Assembly (NCBI RefSeq): GCF_000145235.1
Contig: NC_014391.1
Location: 3,852,001 to 3,916,000 of the forward strand
Length of the DNA: 64,000 bases
Direction of reading: 5' to 3'
Source: Micromonospora aurantiaca ATCC 27029
GTDB taxonomy: Bacteria > Actinomycetota > Actinomycetes > Mycobacteriales > Micromonosporaceae
Below, in pieces: positions 51,147 to 59,453 of the stretch (positions are counted from its first letter, which is position 1; each line of letters starts with the position of its first letter). The notes under the pieces are model-generated. The model was not told the DNA's origin. It saw only the letters and a list, made by a program, of their open reading frames with translations, and searched no databases. A program made the translations under genes and the position numbers.

Positions 51147-52112
51147 TCATCCGTCCTTGAGGGTCAGTTGGATGGCGGCGGCGAGCTGGTCGCGGCCGGG
51201 CTGCACGGCCCGGTCCAGGGCGGGCGCGAAGGGCAGCACCGCGCCGTCGGGGCGGGTGACCCGGCGGGGTGGCGCGGCCAGCCGGGCCCGCTCGACCACC
51301 GTGGCGATGATCTCCCCGGCGATGCCGCAGGAGCGGTTGCCGTCGTCGACGACCACCAGCCGCTCGGTGCGGCTCACCGACTCGACCAGCCCGTCCCAGT
51401 CGAACGGGTAGAGCGTGCGGGGGTCGAAGACCTCCACCGACGCCTGCCCGGCGAGTTCCTCGGCGACGGCGAGCGCGTCGTGCACCAGGTGCCCGACCGC
51501 CACCACTGTCACGTCGGTGCCGGCGCGGCGGACGATCCCCCGGCCCAGCGGCACGGGCACCAGGTCGGTGACGTCGGCGCGCAGGTCCAGGGCGCCCGCC
51601 GGGGCGAAGACCACCACCGGGTCGTCGCAGCGGATCGCGGAGACCAGCAGCCCGTACGCGTCGGCCGGGGTGGCCGGTACGACTGTGGTCACCCCGACGT
51701 GGGCGAACAACGCGTACGGGTGGTCGGAGTGCTGCCCGGCCCAGCCGGTGCGGGAGCCGGAGCCGGGCACCACGTAGGTGACCGGCACCGCGCACTGGCC
51801 GCCGGTCATGAGCGGGAACTTGTGCGCGTGGTTGACGATCTGCTCGAAGACCAGGAACAACAGCGACGGGATCTGGAACTCCACCACCGGGCGGGCCCCG
51901 GCCAGCGCCGCGCCGGTGGCGAAGCTGGTGAACGCCTGCTCGGACAGGGGGGTGTCGCGGACCCGTTCCGGGCCGAACTTCTTCAGCAGGCCGGTGGTGA
52001 CGTTCGCGGCGGCCACCCGGATGTCCTCGCCGAGCACCACGACCGACTCGTCGCGGGTCATCTCGTCGGCGAGCGCCCGGGTGAGCGCCCTGCGGTAGGA
52101 GAGCCGGGGCAT
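51147..52112 (-). CDS. 2-oxoacid dehydrogenase E1 beta-like subunit of the cluster
   Basis: A 321-residue transketolase-like subunit: LTRALADEMTRDESVVVLGEDI, TGAALAGARPVVEFQIPS, GWAGQHSDHPYALFAHVGV, DPRTLYPFDWDGLVESVSRT. It pairs with the E1alpha gene it overlaps by one base (TGATG). Unlike the bkd operon, no E2 or E3 follows. The E1 pair therefore probably hands its acyl or hydroxyalkyl group to a carrier protein, or acts as a decarboxylase. Precedent: the E1-like NapB/NapD-type systems that load a C2 unit onto a carrier. Confidence 0.9.
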   Translation of the reverse strand: MPRLSYRRALTRALADEMTRDESVVVLGEDIRVAAANVTTGLLKKFGPERVRDTPLSEQAFTSFATGAALAGARPVVEFQIPSLLFLVFEQIVNHAHKFPLMTGGQCAVPVTYVVPGSGSRTGWAGQHSDHPYALFAHVGVTTVVPATPADAYGLLVSAIRCDDPVVVFAPAGALDLRADVTDLVPVPLGRGIVRRAGTDVTVVAVGHLVHDALAVAEELAGQASVEVFDPRTLYPFDWDGLVESVSRTERLVVVDDGNRSCGIAGEIIATVVERARLAAPPRRVTRPDGAVLPFAPALDRAVQPGRDQLAAAIQLTLKDG

Positions 52113-53083
52113 CAGCCACCTCCGGTCCGGGCGGTGAGCCCGCTGGCGTACAGGTGGTCCAGGGCGGTCGCCGGGTCGGGGTGCGGCCCGGCGAGCGCGT
52201 AGTCGACGGCGGCGTCCAGTTCCGCCTCGACGGCGGCGTCCACCTCGGCCCGTACCGCCGGGTCGAGCCGTGCTCCGGCGATGTCCACCGGATCGCGGGA
52301 CCGGCCCTCGGCCACCTCCTCCGGCGGTCGGTAGTCGAGGCGTACCTGATGTTCGAAGGTGTGGTGGGCGTCGAAGCGGTAGGTGCGGGCCTCGACCAGC
52401 TCGGGTCCGCCGCCGGCGCGCATCCGCGCGACGGCGGCGGCGGTGACCTCGCGTACCGCCTCGGGGTCCTGCCCGTCGACGGTGGCCGCCGGCATGCCGA
52501 ACGCGGCGGCCCGCCCGGCGATGGTGCCGGCGACCGCGCCGTCGACCGGCATGGTGGTGGCGTAGCCGTTGTTCTCGCAGACGAACAGCACCGGTATCCG
52601 CCAGAGCGCGGCCAGGTTGAACGCCTCCAGGAGCATGCCCTCGTTGACCGCGCCGTCGCCGAAGAAGGTGGCGCCGACGATGTCGGCACCGCGCCGCCGG
52701 CGCTCCCACACCGCTCCGGTGAGGATCGCCCCGGCGGCCCCGACGATGGCGTTGGCGCCGAGGACGCCGACGCCGAAGTCGGCGGCGTGCATCGACCCGC
52801 CCCGGCCCCGGTTGAGCCCGGTGACCCGGCCGCACAGTTCGGCCAGCATCCGGGCCGGGTCGGCACCCTTTGCGAGCACGTGCCCGTGCCCGCGGTGGGT
52901 GCCGGTGACCAGGTCCTCGCGGTCCAGCGCCGCGCAGACGCCGGCGGCGATCCCCTCCTGACCGAGGTACGGGTGGATGCCGCCGACGATCTCCCCGGCG
53001 CGGACCAGCTCGATCGCGCGTTCCTCGAAGCGGCGGATCAGCCGGACCGTCCGGTAGAGCCGGAGCGGGTCGGAGCCGGTCAC
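52112..53083 (-). CDS. 2-oxoacid dehydrogenase E1 alpha-like subunit of the cluster
   Basis: A 323-residue thiamine-diphosphate enzyme subunit. RLIRRFEERAIELVRAGEI opens the domain, GVLGANAIVGAAGAI follows, and the cofactor motif is FFGDGAVNEGMLLEAFNLAA...ENNGYAT. The phosphorylation-loop region reads AHHTFEHQVRLDYR. GTG start overlapping the DUF3050 stop (GTGA). It acts with the next gene; the oxo-acid substrate is unknown, with arylglyoxylate, arylpyruvate or a ketose all possible. Confidence 0.9.
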   Translation of the reverse strand: MTGSDPLRLYRTVRLIRRFEERAIELVRAGEIVGGIHPYLGQEGIAAGVCAALDREDLVTGTHRGHGHVLAKGADPARMLAELCGRVTGLNRGRGGSMHAADFGVGVLGANAIVGAAGAILTGAVWERRRRGADIVGATFFGDGAVNEGMLLEAFNLAALWRIPVLFVCENNGYATTMPVDGAVAGTIAGRAAAFGMPAATVDGQDPEAVREVTAAAVARMRAGGGPELVEARTYRFDAHHTFEHQVRLDYRPPEEVAEGRSRDPVDIAGARLDPAVRAEVDAAVEAELDAAVDYALAGPHPDPATALDHLYASGLTARTGGG

Positions 53084-53877
53084 GCCGGACGGCCCTCCTT
53101 GACGGCGGCGAGGATGTCGTCCCAGAGGCGGGCGCGGGCGGCGAGCGCGGCGTTCACCGTGTCGGCGCACTCCTGCCACTTGGTGTCGTCGTCGCCGCAC
53201 AGGTCGGCCAGCATCTGCATGGCCATCGGGGTGTGCTGCTCGCCGTCGACCTCGATGTGCCGCTCCAGGTAGTCGACGAACTTGTTGAGCCTGTTGCTGC
53301 GCTCGTTGACGGCGACGACCTGGGTGAACATCTCGGGGATGAGGTCCTCGCGGCCGAACGCGAACGCCGCGGCCTGGCAGTGCACAGGGGTGGTCTCGAT
53401 GATGCGCCAGGTGGTGCCGGCGAACGCGGCGGACGCCGCGGGGACGCCGGCGGCGCCGAGCGCCTCGGTGACCGGGGTGCCGTCGCGCAGCAGGTCGACG
53501 AGCTTGTTCACGGCTGTGGTGTCGGCGCCGGCCTCGGTCATGCCCTGCACGTACAGCTCGAAGTGGCTGATGTAGCCGTCGCCGAGTTCGTCGCTCTCCT
53601 CGACCATGACGATGTCGTTGATGAGGCGGCGGCTGCCGGTCGGGCCGGTCGGGATCCACGGCACCGTGACGCAGGTGAGCTGCCGCTGCAACGACTTCAG
53701 CAGGGACATGAAGTCCCAGACGGCGAAGACGTGGTGCTCCATGAACGTGACGAGCGCGTCGTGGGTGTCGAGGTTGGCGTAGAGGGGGTGCTTGACCACC
53801 ACGTCGCGGCGCTCGGTCACCGCCCGCTCCAGCCGCTCGATGCCCGGGTGCGTCTTACCCCAGTCGTACCGTGACAT
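53080..53877 (-). CDS. DUF3050 protein (heme-oxygenase-like fold)
   Basis: A 265-residue helical protein with the DUF3050 signatures VKHPLYANLDTHDALVTF, MEHHVFAVWDFMSLLKSL, RLINDIVMVEESDELGDG, AFAFGREDLIPEMF and YLERHIEVDGEQHTPMA. The conserved His/Glu/Asp positions suit a TENA/heme-oxygenase-like scaffold, relatives of which include di-iron oxidases making unusual groups in natural products. No activity is established for DUF3050 that I know of. It sits 2 nt after the dioxygenase gene. Confidence 0.85.
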   Translation of the reverse strand: MSRYDWGKTHPGIERLERAVTERRDVVVKHPLYANLDTHDALVTFMEHHVFAVWDFMSLLKSLQRQLTCVTVPWIPTGPTGSRRLINDIVMVEESDELGDGYISHFELYVQGMTEAGADTTAVNKLVDLLRDGTPVTEALGAAGVPAASAAFAGTTWRIIETTPVHCQAAAFAFGREDLIPEMFTQVVAVNERSNRLNKFVDYLERHIEVDGEQHTPMAMQMLADLCGDDDTKWQECADTVNAALAARARLWDDILAAVKEGRPA

Positions 53878-53879
53878 TG

Positions 53880-54803
53880 TCAGCCTCCCTGCTGGGCGCG
53901 GTCGCGCCAGATGACCGGGCAGTAATCGGGGTCCGCGTAGTCCGGCCGGCCCTCGTGGGTGCGGCGGACCAGCACGTCGTGGTTGTACGCGGCGAGGGTG
54001 CCGTCGGAGAGCGGATACTCCCGCCAGGCGTTGTCGCCGTCCTGCAGGTGCAGCGAGACGGCCCGGCGGGGCCGGCCGCTGACGTTCGCACCGCTGCCGT
54101 GGTAGGTGCGGCAGTGGTGGAAACTCATGTGTCCCTTGGGGATCACCATGGGGATCTTGCGGATTTCGGCGCCGTTGTACGCCGCGTTCTCGGCGAGCAT
54201 CACCTCGAGCTGGTCGCGGTCCCGGTCGGCGAAGTGCCGGACCACCGTGTCGTCGGCGCCGATCTCCCGCCAGCGGTGGGAGCCGTCGACCATGGTGATG
54301 GTGCCCATCTCCTCACCGCAGTCGTGGAACGGGATGAACGCGGTGAGCATGTTCTCCGACGACGAGGACGCCCAGTAGTGCTTGTCGAAGTGCCAGGGCA
54401 CGATGTTCGACGGCTCGCCGGCGATCGGCGGCTTCCAGATCAGCGTGGACTGGAAGATCCGGATCTCGGCGGCGCGGGCCAGCCGGGCGGCGACCGCACC
54501 GATCAGCGGCTTGCGCAGGATGCGGGCGATGCCGTCGTGCTCGTGGTGGACGTAGTCGTTGTGCCGCTGCACGTCACCCTTGGAGGGCTCCCAGTAGGCC
54601 AGCTTCGGCGGGCGTACCGGCAGGCGGCGGTCACGGTCCCCGGCGTAGTAGCTGTCGGTGGCGGCGACGAGTTCGTCCACCTCGTCGTCGGTGAGCAGCT
54701 TCTTCGACAGGTACCAGCCGTGCTCGGCGTAGTGCCGGACGTCCTCGTCGGAGGGAAGCAGCGCCTCCTCCTCGGCGGTCAGCCCGGGATCGATGGTGGT
54801 CAT
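53880..54803 (-). CDS. phytanoyl-CoA dioxygenase family Fe(II)/2-oxoglutarate oxygenase
   Basis: A 307-residue PhyH-type enzyme. Iron ligands are in VPWHFDKHYW (His-x-Asp) and MSFHHCRTYHGSGANVSG (distal His); the 2-oxoglutarate Arg follows in RPRRAVSLHLQ. The N-terminal segment AEHGWYLSKKLLTDDEVDEL is the usual helical start. It overlaps hmaS by 4 nt (ATGA). Probably hydroxylates or desaturates a pathway intermediate. Confidence 0.92.
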   Translation of the reverse strand: MTTIDPGLTAEEEALLPSDEDVRHYAEHGWYLSKKLLTDDEVDELVAATDSYYAGDRDRRLPVRPPKLAYWEPSKGDVQRHNDYVHHEHDGIARILRKPLIGAVAARLARAAEIRIFQSTLIWKPPIAGEPSNIVPWHFDKHYWASSSSENMLTAFIPFHDCGEEMGTITMVDGSHRWREIGADDTVVRHFADRDRDQLEVMLAENAAYNGAEIRKIPMVIPKGHMSFHHCRTYHGSGANVSGRPRRAVSLHLQDGDNAWREYPLSDGTLAAYNHDVLVRRTHEGRPDYADPDYCPVIWRDRAQQGG

Positions 54804-55900
54804 GCCCCAACCCCTCCGGCCGCGACGCCGGGGGTCGCCCCCGCCGCGGCCAGCTCGCGTTCCTTCGCTTCGTAGAGCGCCTTGATGTTGCCGCTGCCGA
54901 AGGTGCGCGCCCCGCGCCGCTCGATGAGTTCGAGGAAGAGCGTGCGGCGCACGTGCATCGACTCGGTGAAGATCTGCAGCAGTTGCCCGTCGTGGTCGGA
55001 GTCGACCAGGATGCTCAGCTCGCGCAGCCGGTCCACCGGCGCGTCCAGCCGGCCGACCCGCTGCTCCAGCCCGTCGTAGTAGGCGCCGGGCGTGCTGGCG
55101 AACCGCACCCCGCGCCCGGCGAGCGCGCCCACGGCGGTGACGATGTCGTCGGTGCGCAGGCCCAGGTGCTGCACCCCGGCCCCGGCGTGCCAGCGCAGGA
55201 AGTCCTCGATCTGCCCCGGCCGGGCGCCGGTGTCCGGCTCCAGCAGCACGAAGGTGACAGTCCCGGACGGGCTCTGCACCACCTTGGAGTTCATCGCCTG
55301 GCCGGCGACCTCGATGTGCTCGGTGAAGATGTCGGCGAAGCCGAACACCTTCTCGTAGTGCGCGACGGTCTCGTCGAGCTGCCCCGGCGGCACGCAGATC
55401 GCCAGGTGGTCCACCTCGGCGAGCAGCGTGTCCGTGCCGTCGGGCGCGGTCACCGGCTCGATCGCGCCGGGCAGGAACACACCCGGGTCGCCGCGCCGCT
55501 CGACGAGGCGGTGCACCACGTCGCCGAAGCCGCCGACCTCGGCCACCACCACCTCGGCGTCCGCGCCGGTGAAGGTGCGCGGCGGGCTCAGCGCCGTCGC
55601 GCCGCGGTCCACCAGCTCGGCGTACGCCCCGGCGGCGTCGTCCACGGCGAGCGCCACCACGGCGATGCCGTCGCCGTGCCGGTGCACGTACGTGGCCGCC
55701 GGGTGCTCGGCGGACAGTCCGGTGGTCAGCAGCAGCCGGATGCCGGCCTGGGCCAGCAGCAGGGAGCGCTGCCCGTCCAGCCCGGTCTCCGGACCGCCCT
55801 GCCCGCACAGCCGGAAACCGACCGCGTTGTCGAAGTAGAAGGCCGCCTGCCGGGCGTCCCCCACGTACAGTTCGAGATGATCTATCCCGTTGATGGTCAT
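54800..55900 (-). CDS. hmaS: 4-hydroxymandelate synthase
   Basis: A 366-residue vicinal-oxygen-chelate dioxygenase that converts 4-hydroxyphenylpyruvate and O2 to 4-hydroxymandelate and CO2. Iron ligands: His in LAEVDHLAICVPP, His in GAGVQHLGLRTDD and Glu in LFLELIERRGARTFGSGN. Segments AGQAMNSKVVQSPSGTVTF, RHGDGIAVVALAV and GGFGDVVHRLVERRG closely follow the glycopeptide-cluster HmaS enzymes. True HPPDs read differently at the QAMNS site (usually RS-x-VV-x-SP). With Hmo and HpgT it defines 4-hydroxyphenylglycine supply. Confidence 0.92.
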   Translation of the reverse strand: MTINGIDHLELYVGDARQAAFYFDNAVGFRLCGQGGPETGLDGQRSLLLAQAGIRLLLTTGLSAEHPAATYVHRHGDGIAVVALAVDDAAGAYAELVDRGATALSPPRTFTGADAEVVVAEVGGFGDVVHRLVERRGDPGVFLPGAIEPVTAPDGTDTLLAEVDHLAICVPPGQLDETVAHYEKVFGFADIFTEHIEVAGQAMNSKVVQSPSGTVTFVLLEPDTGARPGQIEDFLRWHAGAGVQHLGLRTDDIVTAVGALAGRGVRFASTPGAYYDGLEQRVGRLDAPVDRLRELSILVDSDHDGQLLQIFTESMHVRRTLFLELIERRGARTFGSGNIKALYEAKERELAAAGATPGVAAGGVGA

Positions 55901-55960
55901 GGGCTTCCCCTGTTCCCCCCGTGATCGCGACCCGGACGGACGCCCGGGACTGGAGTCCGG

Positions 55961-57223
55961 TCAGCCCGCGGCCGGGGTGGCGGCCCGGCGGGCCGGCCCG
56001 GAGAGCCGGCGCAGGAGCAGACTGACGTTCTGGCCGCCGAACCCGAACGAGTTCGTCAGCGCGTGGCCGGCCCGGGTGGGCCGGGGCACGGCGCGGACGT
56101 GGTCCGCCTCGCACTCCGGGTCCGGGTCGTCCAGGTGGTAGGTGGGTGGCAGCAGGCCACTGTCGAGCGCCAGCGCGGTGGCCGCGGCCTCCAGCACCCC
56201 TGACGCGCCGAGCAGGTGCCCGGTGAGCGCCTTGGTGGAGCTGACCGGCACGCCGCCGGTGCCGAACACCTCGGCCAGCGCGGTCGTCTCGGCGATGTCA
56301 CCGAGCTTGGTGCCGGTGCCGTGCGCGTTGACGTACCCGACGTCGGCGGGCCCGACCCCGCCGGCCGCCAGCGCGCGGCGCATGCACGCCGCCGCTCCGG
56401 CGCCGTCCGGCCGCGGCGCGGTCGGGTGGTACGCGTCGGTGTTCGCCCCGAAACCGGCGACCTCGGCGTAGCCGCGCACACCCCGGCCGTCGGCGTGCCC
56501 GGCGCGCTCCAGCACCAGCAGCGCCGCGCCCTCGGCCAGCACGAAACCGTTGCGCCGCTTGTCGAACGGGCGGCTCGCCTCGGTCGGTTCGTCCCAGCCC
56601 CGGGCCAGCGCCCGGGCGTTGCCGAACGTGTCGGCGAACGTGCCGAACAGCGGCGCCTCGCTCGCCCCGCACACCACCACGTCGGCCTCGCCGGAGCGGA
56701 TGAGGCGTACCCCGTCGGCGACGGCCTGGGCACCGGAGGCACAGGCCGTGCCGACCGACGAGCTGTAGCCGCGGATGCCGTGCGCGATGGCGATCCGCGC
56801 CGATGGCATGTTCGGCAGGATGCCGGTGAGCAGGTACGGGCTGACCGCCGCCCGGCCCCGGGCGGCCCGCGCCAGCACCTGGCCCTCCAGCGTGGACATG
56901 CCGCCGACGCCGCCGACGATCACCGCGATGCGCTCCGGGTCGACGTCGCGGCCCACCTCGATGCCGGCGTCGGCGAGCGCCTCGGCGGCGGTGATCAGGG
57001 CGAGCAGCACCACCCGGTCGAGCACCTTCGTCTCCGGTCCGGAGGCGACGCTGCGCGGGTCGATGTCCGGCAGCACCCCGGCCACCTCCAGGCTGCCCGC
57101 CGCCGGGTGTCCCTCGGGCGGGCGGCGCAGCCCGGACCGGCCGGTGATCAGCGCGTCGAACGTGTCCGCCACGCCGCGCCCGGCCGGGGTGAACAGGCCC
57201 ATGCCGGTGATGACGGCGGTCAC
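55961..57223 (-). CDS. beta-ketoacyl-ACP synthase II (FabF-like), catalytically complete
   Basis: A 420-residue ketosynthase. The catalytic triad is complete: Cys in SVGTACASGAQAVADG, His in VNAHGTGTKLGDIAET, His in STKALTGHLLGASG; the Lys and Phe/Gly loop NSFGFGGQNVSLLL are present. It starts with GTG overlapping the ligase stop. A lone elongating KS without ketoreductase or dehydratase in the operon points to one or few decarboxylative condensations, or to use of primary-metabolic reductive enzymes. Confidence 0.93.
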   Translation of the reverse strand: MTAVITGMGLFTPAGRGVADTFDALITGRSGLRRPPEGHPAAGSLEVAGVLPDIDPRSVASGPETKVLDRVVLLALITAAEALADAGIEVGRDVDPERIAVIVGGVGGMSTLEGQVLARAARGRAAVSPYLLTGILPNMPSARIAIAHGIRGYSSSVGTACASGAQAVADGVRLIRSGEADVVVCGASEAPLFGTFADTFGNARALARGWDEPTEASRPFDKRRNGFVLAEGAALLVLERAGHADGRGVRGYAEVAGFGANTDAYHPTAPRPDGAGAAACMRRALAAGGVGPADVGYVNAHGTGTKLGDIAETTALAEVFGTGGVPVSSTKALTGHLLGASGVLEAAATALALDSGLLPPTYHLDDPDPECEADHVRAVPRPTRAGHALTNSFGFGGQNVSLLLRRLSGPARRAATPAAG

Positions 57224-58839
57224 GACGGCGCCTCGGTCAGGTAGCGCTCGCGCAGCGCCACCTTGCGGACCTTGCCGGTCACGGTGACCGGGATGTCGTC
57301 GGCGCGTACCGGGACGATCCGGCGCAGCGTGGCTGCCACGTCCGGGCCGAGCGCGGTACGGATGCGCTCGGTGCGGTCCGCCTCCGGGTCGGCGCCGGCG
57401 GCCAGCTCCAGCAGCACGTCGGTGGTGACTGTGCCGTCGTCCGCCTTGACGATCACCACAGTGCAATCGGTGACGTCGGGGCAGGCGGCGAGGATGCGTT
57501 CCTCGGACAGCGCGGTGAAGAACCGCTTCCCGTCGCCTGCCTCGACCGAGTCGACCGCCCGGTCCAGGTGGTAGTAGCGGCCGTCCTCGTCGGCGTACAC
57601 CAGGTCGCCGGTGAGGTACCAGCCGCGCAGCCGGAACCGGTACGTGGTGACCGAGTCGTTCCAGTAGCCGCGGAACAGCGACGGCGAGTCGATGCCGAGC
57701 CAGCCGACCTGCCCGGGCGGCAGCTCGTTGCCGTCGGCGTCGAGCACGGCGACCTTGGCGAACCGGTACGGGCGGCCCACGCAGCGGCCGTACCGGTCGG
57801 TGTCGGTGGTGTGGGTGATGTGGAACATCGAGTGGCCCATCTCGCTGGAGCCGAGCCCGTCGATGAACACCGACCCGGGTACCCGGGTCACGCCGCCACG
57901 CGTCACCACGTCGCGGGAGCCGACAGCGACCAGCCGCCGTACGTGCGGCTCGTGCGAGCAGTCGCCGGTGTTGAACCACAGCCGCACCGAGTCCAGGTCG
58001 TAGCCGGACAGGTCGAAGCGGGCCAGCTCGGCCCAGGTGACCGAGAAGCCGAACACGCCGTCCGGGCGCCACCGCTGGATCGCGTCCAGCACCCGCTCAC
58101 CGCCCTGGTCGGAGAGCAGGAACATCTCCGCCCGGTTGCCGAGCGCCTGGTTGACCATGAGCACTGTGGCGGTGTGCGGGGCCGGCAGCGCGTTGAGGAT
58201 GCGTGTGGTGCCCTGTGCCTGCGGCATGGACAGCAGGTGGCGGGTGGCGGCGAACAGGCTGGCGTGCGAGTGCAGCACCGCCTTCGGCACACCGGTGGTG
58301 CCGGAGGTGTGGGTGATCACGATCGGGTCGTCCGGGTGGTGCCGGTAGTGTGCGGGTGCCGTGTCGGGGTCGCCGGTGCCGGCCTGCGCGGGCTCGCCGA
58401 GCATCGGCGCGCCCAGGTCGTGCCCGGCCAGCGCCTCGGCGTGCGCGGCGTCGGCGAGCACCCCGGCGGCGCGCAGCCGGCGGATGTACTCGGCGGCGAT
58501 CTCGGGACGCAGCCTGCCGTTCATCAGCGCCGGGACGGCGCCGAGGCGGGTCAGCGCCAGGAACGACAGCACCATGTCGGCGGCGGTGCCGGCCCAGACC
58601 GCGACCGGGTCGCGGGGTTTCACCCCGCGTTCGTGCAGCCACGCCGCCCGGGCGGCGACCATCCGGTCGAGCCGGCCCAGGGTCAGCGGGGTCTCGGCCG
58701 GGTGGCCGTCGATCTCGGTGTCGAACGTGAGCCCCGGCCCGTCCGGGTCGGCGCCGTGGGCCAGCACCCGGGCGAGCACGTTGCCCGCGCCCAGCTCGGC
58801 GTCGGCCGCGAGCGCGCCGCGTAGTCCCTTCGTCCTCAT
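57220..58839 (-). CDS. class I AMP-forming ligase
   Basis: A 539-residue ANL enzyme: A3 VITHTSGTTGVPKAVLHSH, A5 DGLGSSEMGHSMFH (atypical), A7 RGWYLTGDLVYAD, and Lys in IPVTVTGKVRKVAL near the C-terminus. Stand-alone; probably loads an acyl or aryl group on CoA or on one of the two carrier proteins in the same operon. It overlaps the chain-length-factor-like gene and the KS II gene by 4 nt each. Confidence 0.9.
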   Translation of the reverse strand: MRTKGLRGALAADAELGAGNVLARVLAHGADPDGPGLTFDTEIDGHPAETPLTLGRLDRMVAARAAWLHERGVKPRDPVAVWAGTAADMVLSFLALTRLGAVPALMNGRLRPEIAAEYIRRLRAAGVLADAAHAEALAGHDLGAPMLGEPAQAGTGDPDTAPAHYRHHPDDPIVITHTSGTTGVPKAVLHSHASLFAATRHLLSMPQAQGTTRILNALPAPHTATVLMVNQALGNRAEMFLLSDQGGERVLDAIQRWRPDGVFGFSVTWAELARFDLSGYDLDSVRLWFNTGDCSHEPHVRRLVAVGSRDVVTRGGVTRVPGSVFIDGLGSSEMGHSMFHITHTTDTDRYGRCVGRPYRFAKVAVLDADGNELPPGQVGWLGIDSPSLFRGYWNDSVTTYRFRLRGWYLTGDLVYADEDGRYYHLDRAVDSVEAGDGKRFFTALSEERILAACPDVTDCTVVIVKADDGTVTTDVLLELAAGADPEADRTERIRTALGPDVAATLRRIVPVRADDIPVTVTGKVRKVALRERYLTEAPS

Positions 58840-59453
58840 TGACGTGTTCCCTCCCCCAGCAGCACCGCGGTCGCCTCGCCCGGCGTACCGTCCGGTGCCA
58901 GTTCGATCAGGATCAGCAACGCCTGTGCGGCGTCGCCGTCGTACAGCAGCAGGTCCGCCTCGGCCTCCCCCTCGGCCCGCGCGTCGCCGGTGGGGCTCAG
59001 GCACACCACCGGCCCGTCCAGTCCCCAGCGCGCCGCGACGTGCCCGGCCACGCTGTTCGGCACCGACTGGAAGAAGAACAGCGGCCCGATCCGCCCGCCC
59101 GCGGCCACAGTGGCGCGTACGTGCGCCGCCCCGGCGGTGTCCCCACCGGCGCTGACCAGCACCACAGCCGTCCGGTTGCCCGGCGGCAGCGGCCCGGCGC
59201 CGTACCGCCGCGCGAGGCAGCGCTGCGCCACCGCGGCCACCAGCGGCGCGAACGGCGAGTGCACGAACCCCGGCACCCCGGCCGGCCCCGCGCCCCCGTC
59301 CCCGTCCTCGGGCCACCGCGCCTCCGCGAGCACCACGACCCCCCCGTCGCGCGATCTTGCGGTTGGTGCCCCGGGCGCGGGCGTTGTGCCCGGTTCGCCG
59401 GGGCCGTGAGTGCAAGATCGCGGGAGGTCGGGGTGGGGGGCGGGGGCGGTCAT
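58836..59453 (-). CDS. ketosynthase-like / chain-length-factor-like protein
   Basis: About 205 residues resembling the N-terminal half of a KS: AVVLVSAGGDTAGAAHVRAT, FFFQSVPNSVAGHVAARWGLDG and LLLYDGDAAQALLILIELA. No active-site Cys is visible (CLSPTGDA takes its place), as in the short KS-like chain-length factors accompanying type II systems. The ATG at 59453 overlaps the KS stop. A GTG at 59336 with GGGGGG upstream would give 167 residues and leave the palindromic repeat at 59350-59422 non-coding; I consider this start at least as likely. Confidence 0.75.
   Translation of the reverse strand: MTAPAPHPDLPRSCTHGPGEPGTTPAPGAPTARSRDGGVVVLAEARWPEDGDGGAGPAGVPGFVHSPFAPLVAAVAQRCLARRYGAGPLPPGNRTAVVLVSAGGDTAGAAHVRATVAAGGRIGPLFFFQSVPNSVAGHVAARWGLDGPVVCLSPTGDARAEGEAEADLLLYDGDAAQALLILIELAPDGTPGEATAVLLGEGTRQ
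59350..59422. repeat. palindromic repeat, type B (copy 2)
   Basis: CGCGATCTTGC (59350-59360) and its exact reverse complement (59412-59422) enclose 51 nt. Same arms as the copy at 8850-8928. It lies inside the annotated 5' end of the KS-like gene, or between genes if the GTG at 59336 is the true start. Confidence 0.8.

Noticed and set aside
54800..55900. Annotation as 4-hydroxyphenylpyruvate dioxygenase
   Set aside because: Residues around QAMNSKVVQS and the presence of Hmo and HpgT in the cluster favour 4-hydroxymandelate synthase.
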